In this document: positions 55,052 through 64,000 of the stretch, one piece after another | Layout: every line of letters starts with the position of its first letter | Position numbering within the stretch: the first letter of the stretch is position 1 | Origin: Siphonodentalium dalli | Lineage: Eukaryota; Mollusca; Scaphopoda; Gadilida; Siphonodentaliidae | DNA length: 64,000 nt | Direction: 5' to 3' | NCBI GenBank assembly: GCA_032622095.1 | Contig: CP136068.1 | Coordinates: forward strand, 116,731,509-116,795,508 | Translations under genes and position numbers: made by a program | The notes under the pieces: generated by a model | What the model was told of the DNA's origin: nothing | Databases searched by the model: none | The model's input: the letters and a program-made list of their open reading frames with translations, nothing else

Positions 55052-55690
55052 ACTTATTACGCGCGCTCCGCGTGTATACTGGTGTAGAGATTCTTGTTTC
55101 GCCTAGGCGCATGGGTGTTTTATTTATAGAATGGGAATTTTTGGGAGGATTAAAAGTCGAACTTCGACCGGAGGCCGAGTCCGGTAAAAGGTGTAGCTTG
55201 GAATTTCAATTTCGTGTATTGTCGTTAACATTAAGTTAATAATGTTGATTTTTTGTTTGTGATAAGCTATGCCAATTACAAATAAAAGAAATGAAAAAAA
55301 TAATTTGTAAGTCTTATATTTCAACTTTTATAGACATTTTTAGTTCTGCAGCCCACTGGGGGGTTATGGTCGGAGACGGCCGAGTCGGCCGCCGGTTCGT
55401 TAATTAGGTGCTGGTTGTTATTGTTATTTTAACGGAATTCTGAGTTGGTCATTCGAAAAACCAATATTTTTTATATTCTATAATTACAATCATGGGTAAA
55501 CATATATTATCTTGAGCGCGTTTCCATTTCTGACATTGGTTTTCTTGAATATACCTGAGCAAGAGATCCACGTCCGGCAAGATTGTAATCCAAAATACCT
55601 GCACGGGGACACAGTGGAGATAATACCTAGCCTTTATTGTGTCATCCCGCGTCACCAGACCAAATAATCTCACTCACTTATATTCACGAA
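55052..55690. other. Unassigned DNA
   Basis: No gene recognised; 'cggccgagtcggccg' near 55379 is a short GC-rich palindrome. Confidence 0.4.
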
Positions 55691-58175
55691 TCTCGTTCTA
55701 AATCAATGTCCAACGCATGGTCTTTTACGGCATTTCAACGTTTGGATGAGGTCAGTGATAGAGTTCTGCTGCAGCCAAGGTCTTGAATCTGTCAGCAAGA
55801 TCCATCGAGAATATGCGCTGGCACGATCCGTAAGCTTGTTCCAGGTGGGGATTGTCATTACGAAATATGAGTTTCGATATACTGTTCAGTTTGCCTCGAT
55901 TATGTCGAAAGCAGTTTCTGCATTTTTGTGTTGGAATTTCTCTGCAGTTTTGGTGACTTGCTCATCGTTATACTTTTGTGATGGTATAATGCGCCGTTTC
56001 GGTATCTTCTCTTGGTAGTGATGGTGTTGTGTCGTGTGCAAACTTCGAAAAATAATAATAGAATATTTAATTCCCTGCGTCTTAAATATTATCTGGTTGC
56101 AGGTCTTTTAACATGTTAGTAACATGTATGCTGGAATTTATTCTAGATTTGCCCTTGATGTAACGGGCATCTTTCTTCTTTTTTTTTCTTCTTTTTTTTC
56201 TTTTTTTTTGATTGCAGTGATGTTCTTTTGTTGATGTGGGTCCCATACAGATGAAGCATATTCAAGCTTGCTCGCTTTATTCATCTGGGCAGTGCTTCAA
56301 TTTGCGTCTCAGATATGCCATGGTGTTCTTTGCTTTCTTCGCAATGGTGTTAATGTGGGAGTCCCACTTCAGACATCTGATAACTGGACTCCCAGGTATA
56401 GGCTCTGTTGGAGACTTTGCAGAATATGGTTGTCCAGCGTGTAGAAGTGAGATAATTTCGCTTTAATGCTCAATATTTAGAATTGTTGGCATTAAACCTC
56501 ATTCTCTGATATTTGGCACACTCTTCTATCTTGTTCGGTATAGCATGATGGTCAGACTGAGTTTCTATTTACGCTCCATAAGGTAGTCATCTGCGAACAG
56601 GCGCATTTGAACAACACGTTACAGCCAATACAAAGCTCTCTTAACAAAATGTATGGTCCCCGAAAAGGGCCGCCCTTAGGCCTGGAACGCTCTTCACGAC
56701 ACCAATGACACCCATCACACTACATCATAATCTGAAATAAAATAACAGACATGAGCAAAATGTATATACAATATTTTATCAAAATAAAGAAAATACCAAA
56801 AAATATATAAAAACCAAAAATTCTATTGAATGCATATTATATGTATATCTCTCTTGTTTTTATATCATTCACATATATTGTCAGCTATTAAAGTCTACCC
56901 AACGCGGTTTATATCAGTATTTTGTAAATACGTGCTTACATCTACGCCCATGCCCAGGGGAGGATGGGCGGGAGAGAAAAAATAGAAACAACATGTTACA
57001 GCTAATGCAAAACTCTCTTAATAAAATGTGTGCGCCGACTTTAGGCCTGGAACGCTCTTTGCGGCATCCATGACACCCATCACACTACATCATCACCTGA
57101 AATAAAATAACAGACGTGAACGTACAGAAAATTCAAATTATACATTACCAAAACAGACACACAAACAATGTGCTAGTAGAGTGACGTACCATTGACAACA
57201 ATCTAAACGTTCAGATTTATTTTATCTATTCTGTGATATGACCACCTTGTCAAAATTGACGCAAATATGTACATTTGAGGGGAGTCAGCACCCACGCCTT
57301 TGTGCCGAAGAGGTCCTTAGATATTCAGAATGCCTTATACAGGGCATTCGGACATAACTAATACAACTAATACCATTTTACCAGTATAACACGGGCCCCG
57401 TTCCTCATTTCAGCGCACCACACGACTCGCACAGCAACTACAACTACACGAAACATTAAAGGGACACGTCGGGACTCCCCCATACCCCATATTAAAGCTC
57501 GTGGTATCTTCCCCATACAGCATCCAATTCAATCTTTCAACCTTGCCGCGTTCGGGCATGACGATTTTCTATGTTCAGATATCCCCAAAACAACAAATCG
57601 TGGGGTGAAGGAGAAGTTCGGTCGACCTTTTCGACCGTCCCGGGCGCTTCGAGCCCACCCACTCTCTCACGCAGGCGCACTTGTGATGATACTGTATCTG
57701 GCAGGTCATTAATGTGGCAGAGAAACAGCAATGGACCAAGTACTACTCTATGTGGCACTCCCGATGCCACGTGTGTTGATTCTGATCCATTTATAACTAC
57801 TATCATGGATCTTTTAGAATTTCGCTACAGATGATATGTTCAAATAGTCTGGAGCAGACACAGGTGATATATATGGGTTGTTGGTTTTCTGGTAGGTCTA
57901 TGTCGCCCTTTTTGAAGACGGGGAAGATGTTTGCCCTTATCCAGTCAGATGGTAGCTACATCTACTAGTTTGCAGTGATTTGTTGAAAGTGACTGAAAGG
58001 CCCAGAGCTATTTATTCAGCACATGCTTTTGTATATGGTTCGGTATGGGGTCAGGACCCATGGCTTTATGGGGTTTGGTGTTTTTTAACAGAGCAGTTAC
58101 ACCGGCGATACTGATCTCAGGTGTGAGCATTGCTTCGATCGGTTTGGGTTGGTCTAGTTCTGCCATTGTGGTGTT
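55691..58175 (-). pseudogene. Non-LTR retrotransposon RT relic, minus strand, split by an insertion
   Basis: Reading from 58175 downward: EISIAGVTALLKNTKPHKAM then GPDPIPNHI (about 58040-58110, RT start), a frameshifted block with NIFPVFKKG-like wording near 57925, GVPHRVVLGPLLFLCHINDL (about 57700-57765), PDTVSSQV, then a 1.06-kb insertion. RT resumes with MRLFADDYLMER (about 56575-56606), which holds the catalytic Asp pair, then GSPVIRCLKWDSHINTIAKK (about 56335-56390), NTMAYLRRKLKHC and a SSVWDPHQQ block near 56245. Many frameshifts. The wording is of the CR1/jockey type and distinct from the 14.6/26.2-kb family. The lower boundary is uncertain. Confidence 0.75.
56610..57671. mobile_element. 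1,062-bp insertion in the LINE RT, 12-bp direct repeat
   Basis: CAGGCGCATTTG (56598-56609) and CAGGCGCACTTG (57672-57683) flank it, one mismatch. The RT frame breaks exactly here, between INDLPDTVSSQV and RLFADD. No terminal inverted repeat is seen. It contains two direct copies of a ~145-bp unit (56611-56762 and 56987-57126; shared 'ttaggcctggaacgctctt' and 'gacacccatcacactacatc'). A retroposon with a typical 7-20 bp TSD is the simplest reading. Confidence 0.65.
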
Positions 58176-58320
58176 ATCTTTTGTGAATTGAATTGCTTAT
58201 TTCACTCAATGATATAATTTCTATGCAATACAGAGTGAAAAACCTATATAGAGAGCTATGTACACAATGCTAGTATGGCCGTTGCGTTTGGTGGTCGAGG
58301 TCCGTAAGTGTCATTCGTCG

Positions 58321-58430
58321 TGTTCATCATCATCATCATCGTCATCGTCGTCGTCATCGTCATCGTAATCATCATCGTCGTCGTCGTCGACGTCATCATC
58401 ACCACCATCATCACCATCCTTAGCGCCGTC
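58321..58430. repeat. Interrupted cat/cgt trinucleotide microsatellite
   Basis: catcatcatcatcatcgtc-type run with gtc/atc/acc variants over about 110 bp. Confidence 0.95.
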
Positions 58431-58469
58431 GAAGACCTATTTAAATTAGTCCGATAGTATATGTGCCTT

Positions 58470-58517
58470 CTCGCGGTCAGATGCTCGTAGCCCGTTTATA
58501 TATAACCATGGGTATAC
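58470..58517 (+). repeat. Left arm of a distant inverted repeat
   Basis: GCGGTCAGATGCTCGTAGCC followed by cgtttatatataaccatggg. The complement lies at 63864-63910, 5.4 kb away. Confidence 0.7.
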
Positions 58518-59555
58518 TCCAGATATAACCGTACAAAAAAACCGCCGTTCTTTTGAACGTGTATTTATCCATGGTGTGTGTGCCTGTGGTTGTCCGTAAC
58601 ATGGTGCCCGGTGTTATTTCTTTGAAAGGCAATCATGTTCGACTGGTGTTTTTAGATTGGTAATGAGATTTAGTCCAGTGCATTTATGAGAAAATAGGGC
58701 TGAACCTCAAAATAATTGCAACACAAAAGATTTTGTTTTATTTTGGTTGGGAGCATCATAGAGTATACTCGGCTAAAAATCAACAAAAATCTGAACATGC
58801 GAAATGGCCTTTTTGAGGCAAAAATTGGTGAAAATGATGAAAAATTGGTGAAAAATGGAGATTAAATTTTTTTGTTAATAACTCTCGATGTAAACATACA
58901 ATTGTTATATTTTCATAATGATAAACTGAAAGTACAGTTGTATCCAGGATTTTGTATCATTTTATTCTATAAATATTGATTAAATTTTCGAAATTTGGGT
59001 AAAAAAGTTGAAATATTTGCCAAAATTCAGTGAAAACTGGAAGTCTACAATAACTCTTGATGCAGTTGTAAAATTGTCATAATTGGGCTTGGAACTAATG
59101 TTACATAGTTTTATTATACGCCCAACAGTGAATTATAGAAAAAAACGCGTTTAGATAAATATCGATATCACCCAGAAGGGGATATAGAAGAATATACTTT
59201 CACACTAGTTTGCGCGTGCGACCGATTCACTTGCGAGTACCAATACTGTTTCCGGTTTGTACCATTGAAGAAGGTCAAAGTGAAAGAACCCATTGTAATA
59301 TTCTAAATTATATTATATTCACTGATACAGTTATAATTAAAATCTATTTTATGTTGAAATTCGACATATTTATGGCGAAAATAAAGGGAAGAATACGGGA
59401 ACTATATTTTTATATTCTGCGGATGGTGAAGTAGCATTGTGAGAACAGGCATCGATCAGCTGATGGCTTCACAAATTATGCATCGATTGAAGATGATTGT
59501 GATATCATTTAACGTCGTAAGTGGTGAATTTCTTTGGAAATGCGTATAATAAAAA

Positions 59556-59715
59556 GAATATCTAGTGTTTTTTTTAGTGGATACCGAAAAATACGTCATT
59601 CGTGACCGCGACAAATGTTTATTTTCGCTCGCGGCAAGCCGCTCGCGAAAATAAACATTTGTCTCGCTCACTCATGACATATTTTTCGGTATCCACTCAA
59701 AAACACTAGATATCC
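59556..59715. repeat. About 160-bp hairpin
   Basis: Arms start near GATATCTAGTGTTTT (read at the right end) and include GTGGATACCGAAAAAT and ACAAATGTTTATTTTCGC, turning at 'gctcgcggcaagccgctcgcg' halves near 59635. A few mismatches and small bulges only. Confidence 0.85.
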
Positions 59716-60113
59716 TCTATATATTCACAATTGTGGGGTTTTTTCATGTTGTTACTACAAGCAAATAATCTAAATAATTTAGGGTGAAAAGATTCAAAAA
59801 TGGCAAGAAATCAGAGAAAAATGGAATTTCACATTACATGTTTATGCATTAGAAAATTGCCATAGTTGGACTTGGTCAGTCAGTTACATATGGGATTTTC
59901 CATCAATTATGGGCCAGGTTGTGGTATCAATGACACTAAGTTGTCCATATCTTGTGGCAAAATAGTGAAAAAACCGAAAAAATAGAGAAATTCATTAAAA
60001 AAAATCTAGAATTTTGAAAAAATAATAAGTCTGGATAGACCGTTCTGATTTTCTGATAAGGCATGTGCACCTATTGCTTTTGCAGTCCGTTTTACATTTA
60101 CAACGAATGATGT

Positions 60114-60426
60114 TCAGTAGTTCGATTGGAGCTGGTGGTTCCTCACATTTGATAGGATTAAGCCGCCCATCCTTAACCTGCCATCCCCAATCAGTTGTTC
60201 CAAATTAAGCCCCTTCCAACACTGCACCTGGTGATGGTGTATGTAAATGTCTTCGCTTTGGTAACAGTGATAAGCCTCTGAAACAAGAGTTGTGGGTTGA
60301 TGTGTACAACGTCGTTGTCGATCTTGAGAGACAGAGCACCCATTATTATTGCTTGGGATGTTCGCTTGAATACATAACTCATAACATCTTTCCCTCCCAT
60401 GTTCATAAGGATCTTCGTGCCTATTA
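60114..60426 (-). pseudogene. Possible protein fragment of an unknown family
   Basis: On the minus strand one frame reads TKILMNMGGKDVMSYVFKRT, then MGALSLKIDNDVVHINPQ and LLFQRLITV. The D.VVH..PQLLFQRL wording is like a stretch I associate with uncharacterised repeat-borne proteins in cnidarian and other invertebrate genomes. Only about 75 codons remain and the flanks are repeats. Low certainty. Confidence 0.25.
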
Positions 60427-62708
60427 GTCCAGTGCATTTATGAGAATAAAGTGCCAAACCTCACACTAATTGCAACACAATGTTTCTTAGCAGGAATAAG
60501 TCTATTAACCAATTATTAACAACATACTAAAAATCAAAAAGGATCAAGAAAGGCGAAATTGATAAATTTTGTGAAATAAATTTAGTAACATTTTATAGCG
60601 TTTCAAGGATGTTTATAAAAAAAATTCTTTTCACATGTGCTTCCATTTATATATCCATTTTTTTAGTACACAATCCTGATTACAAAACAGAAAACATTTT
60701 CCAGATACGTTGAGAATTTTTCGAGTTATGTGCCTCCAAAATTGGGAGGTTGTCTAATTTCGGAGTCTCAATTTCTGAAGAATTAGCTAAAATCCATATT
60801 TTAGGGTCTAGTAATTTTAAAAACTAGAGAACAATGAAGGGATATCTTACTGTTGTATTAGTTGCCTCACTATATTGTGCACAAAAAATGATTTCTTTAT
60901 GCATCTATGATCGAGAAGACAAAAATATTCTTAAACAAAATATGTGTTCCATTGTATGGACTTAGCCATATTTGCCTTGTGACACAGCCCGTGTGACACA
61001 GAACTGGTGTGATGAAATACCAAATTTGAGGTCATACAACTCAATAAATGTATATCCATATGCCCTGTATTTCTCATAACCTCTTACGTATACTAGGTTA
61101 AATACACTGTGCTGGAATTGCTAAACACATATGTGCCATAATCAACTTATGGCCCTATGAATCCTTTGTATTGACTCTTTTCAAAAAATGCCATTTTGGA
61201 ATGTTTTGTGGTGTTTTTTGTTTTTTTGGTGTGCACAAATAGTAAACAACAATGAATACAATTAGTGTTTAATGTGTACAATCATTTGAACGTTCCTCCT
61301 AAAACAGTGTTGGGAAAAATATGATTACATTGGTTATGCCAATCAACAGGCACTGGATTTCACATATTTTTCAAGAAACTGACTCCAAATTTGAATGTTG
61401 ATAATGGGGTAGGTGACATCACAAAGGCTATGATCTTGTCACCATATTCTAGTCATTGGAGACAAAGGGTTGCTTTATTCCAGTTTGTGCAGATTATTCT
61501 TGCATGGTAAACAGTTTAGTACTTTAATAATTATTAGATGTTTATTTAGAACGTTATCAGCATGTTATATAGAACCAGCCCGAAATAATTGATTCGCCAT
61601 TTCGCCATTGAGTTACAACAAACAGGATCGTAGCTCTAAATATAAACATCAAAACAGGAAGCAGTTTACTCTGTATGAAAGAATAAGGTTTGTATGAGCT
61701 GGTGATGTTAAAGTTTTATGCATCAATGTCCATATTTTCTAGATTTTGTCAATATGGTTTCCCCTACCCCATTTTTCAGATATTCAAATTTGGCATCAGT
61801 TTCCAGAAAAATTAGTGAAATTCAGTGACATTCATTGACATATCCAACATAAGGCATTTAATTCAACACTAAAGTGTTTCGGGAGGAAAGTTCAAATGAT
61901 TTTGCACATTAAACATATATTGTTTTTACAATTTATACACAAAAACCTATAAAAATAAACAAAAAACGCCCCAAAATGACATTTTTAGATGAGTCAATTC
62001 TAAAGATTAATAGGGCCATAATTTGATTTTCTACCCCATGATTTGGGAAATTCCGTTACAATGTGTTTAACGATGTATACTTAAGTGATTATGAGAAAGA
62101 CAGGGAATGTGGATATATAATTAATATTGATTTGTATGACATCAAATATGCTATTTCATCATGCCGGTTCTGGACCACGGGCAAATTTGGCTGTCCATAC
62201 AATGATGGAACACACATTTTGTTTAAGAATATTTGTGTCCTCTCAATCATAGATGCATAACGAAATCATATTTTGTGCACAACCTAGAGAGGAAATGACT
62301 AAATAACAAGGAATCCCTTCATTTTTCTTTATAAAAAATGGATTTTAACTAATTTTGAGAAATTGAGCCTCCGAAATTAGACAAACTCCAAATTTTGGAG
62401 GCACATAACTCAAAAAATAATGAACGTATCTAGGAAAGGTTTTCTGTTCTGTAATCAGAATTGTGCGCTCTACAATATATAAATGGAAGGACATGTGAAA
62501 GGAAGTTTTTTATAAACATCCTTAAAAATCTATAAAATGAGTATTTTACCAAAATTTTGACAAATTTATTTCACAAAATTCATCAATTTCGCATTTTTTG
62601 ATTCTTGTTGATTTTTAGTATATTATTTGTGATGGGTTAAATTACTTATTACCACTGAGAAACTTTGTCTTGCAATTATTTTGAGGTGAAACCATAAATG
62701 CACTGGAC
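60427..62708. mobile_element. 2.3-kb diverged palindrome with mariner-like ends
   Basis: Both ends are GTCCAGTGCATTTATG preceded or followed by TA (60425-60426, 62709-62710). Homology between the arms continues far inward: 'aatttcggagkctcaatttct', 'gtgcctccaaaatt', 'aaaatatgwgttcc', 'tatggccctat' and 'aaagtgt/cagtgtt' landmarks pair all the way to a centre near 61570. Each arm is about 1.13 kb. No transposase ORF. It could be one element duplicated head to head or an extremely long-TIR element. Confidence 0.7.
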
Positions 62709-62710
62709 TA

Positions 62711-63863
62711 ATTAGCGGTTTCTATGTCTTGTCTGGTCATATTTACTGTTTGACCTTTGTCTGAAATAGACGCATTTCTTATACCAGAATTTGCTCAACA
62801 GGAGCGCAGGGAAATCGCACGTCGAGTTGGTTTAAGGGTTTTTAGAAAAAGTATTTATATGATATAGAGAGGCCAACAGAACGATACCATAATATATACT
62901 ATATATGCGACTGCATCCAATTTGGGTATATTGGGATGTCTTTGGTGTACTTTTGTGGTTATGAAAGCTCATTTCCGCCTGATTTCTGCTCCATATGTGG
63001 TCTTATCCTTTAAAATTTATATATGATTTCAAACAGAGGTGGCGCCAGGATATCCCCGATGCAGGGGCTATACGATTCCCCGACAGGGGGCCCGGGCTTT
63101 AGCTACCGTGTTGACCATTGCAGATCTCACCGTCGGGGGGGGGGGGGGGGATATCCACCCCGACATGGGTGGGGTTGTAGCCCTCTGACTCCTCCCCGGG
63201 AGCCACCCAACATAATTTAGTATCCATTATTTCTCGTCTTCGGTGAATGCAAGACCGCGCTCTTAGCATGGCGTGCCAAGCAGGGACGTGTCGACAGGGG
63301 TGGTTATGCAGGGGTCTTACTGCCATCCTTTTCATCCCCTGCATGGCCAGTGGCCACACAAGACTACTGGTCCATTTAGAATAGGCTGCCATCTAGTAGT
63401 CTGTGAGGGACCATTTGGGAAAAATCAAAGCACCGGGGGGGGGGGGGGGGTGCAAATTGAATTACGCAAACTTGTGAGTTTGGTGTGGTTCAATGGTGTG
63501 GTATGCAGTTGGAAATTCCAAGGTGGAGACAACACCAACGAAAACCCTCTAGCCAAGTCCCGAATGCCAAATATCCCAGACTCAACCAGGGATGCCCCTC
63601 GCGACTTAGTTTCTGCTTTCGGCATAGGTCTATTTGTTTTCTATCCGAGAATACACTGCACCGGCGGCAATATATTGACCATACTCTGAATGAAAACGCG
63701 TCCGTGTCGATCACACGGTAACGTCGTGCTGCAAGTTAGACGATACTTGTGTTGTAGAAATGATACGGAAGACCGATTGTCAAAAAAACGCAACATCAAA
63801 ATACACAGGGCAAGGATTATTGTTCCAAAGTGTGGATTGTGTTTTCATTGTGTATTTCTCGCA
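62711..63863. other. Unassigned DNA with two long G tracts
   Basis: G-only tracts of about 17-18 lie near 63127 and 63436. Small ORFs overlapping them encode Gly/Pro runs. No gene recognised. Confidence 0.45.
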
Positions 63864-63910
63864 TATACCCATGGTTATATATAAACGGGCTACGAGCATC
63901 TGACCGCTGG
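63864..63910 (-). repeat. Right arm of a distant inverted repeat
   Basis: Complement of 58470-58517 (ccatggttatatataaacgg, then gctacgagcatctgaccgc). No matching flank duplication was seen at the two outer edges. Confidence 0.7.
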
Positions 63911-64000
63911 TGTTTTTATAGTATTACCTATCTTTAGTTGTGGTATGCCGATGTTGTCGCGTCTCCTCGATTTCACAAAACTCCAGAATGGATTGGAGTT
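63911..64000. other. Window edge, unassigned
   Basis: Nothing recognised in the last 90 bases. Confidence 0.3.

Larger units (their letters stand above)
58673..60426 (+). mobile_element. Diverged third copy of the 60427 terminal sequence, extent uncertain
   Basis: Starts after TA with GTCCAGTGCATTTATGAGAA and continues with 'aacctcaaaataattgcaac' and 'ctaaaaatcaacaaaaatc', matching the left end of 60427-62708 in the same orientation. Its other end is not identified. The interior has internal echoes (aataactctcgatg and aataactcttgatg) and a hairpin at 59556. Confidence 0.45.

Noticed and set aside
1-64000. rRNA genes, prokaryotic operons, ribosome-binding sites or phage genes
   Set aside because: None seen; coding relics are eukaryotic transposable-element proteins and intergenic DNA dominates.

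Overview
This window looks like animal nuclear DNA, probably from an invertebrate. It is AT-rich, shows no operons, and holds relics of non-LTR retrotransposons, piggyBac, Helitron, PIF/Harbinger-, Mutator-, hAT- and mariner-type elements, plus large satellites. The species cannot be fixed from the sequence. I see no intact host gene. Nearly every recognisable protein is a transposable-element protein, and all are damaged.

Layout. 1-14 kb: the 3' end of a Helitron, then a series of non-autonomous inverted-repeat elements, several with clear target-site duplications (TSDs) of 3, 7, 10 or 11 bp or TTAA, mixed with LINE reverse-transcriptase fragments on both strands. 14.1-17.2 kb: a decayed LINE copy between two ~310-bp direct repeats. 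17.3-25.5 kb: a Russian-doll block, in which an old inverted-repeat element is split by a 6.66-kb piggyBac element that carries a transposase gene with one frameshift, two near-perfect hairpins around an 88-bp satellite, a nested Helitron, and a ~390-bp tandem repeat. 26.1-29.2 kb: a second copy of the same LINE between 152-bp direct repeats, interrupted by a MITE that contains a palindromic module. 29.4-31.8 kb: TTAA-flanked MITEs and unique DNA.

32.0-37.0 kb: a ~4.6-kb minisatellite of 32-bp units, with a 295-bp MITE inserted in it. 38.7-43.5 kb: a decayed gene of an uncharacterised family with C2H2-like zinc fingers at its ends, and a possible upstream exon and intron. 46.0-50.1 kb: an array of 48-bp and 45-bp units that read as a 16-residue peptide on the minus strand; a related 173-codon ORF lies at 52 kb. 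50.1-55 kb: two Helitrons, a hairpin, a 29-bp repeat and a tRNA-derived SINE. 55.7-58.2 kb: a minus-strand LINE split by a 1.06-kb insertion. 58.7-62.7 kb: mariner-like sequence including a 2.3-kb diverged palindrome. 62.7-64 kb: unassigned DNA with long G tracts.

The contents do not form a pathway. What unites them is nesting, which gives relative ages: the LINE predates the MITE inside it, the inverted-repeat element predates piggyBac, the minisatellite predates its MITE, and the 48-bp array predates the MITE inside it. The observations most worth following up are the long direct repeats that abut both related LINE copies, a paired AAAGAGCG motif with near-constant 42-bp spacing at five sites, palindromes that themselves serve as terminal inverted repeats, and the 16-residue coding repeat. 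All comparisons were made by eye.
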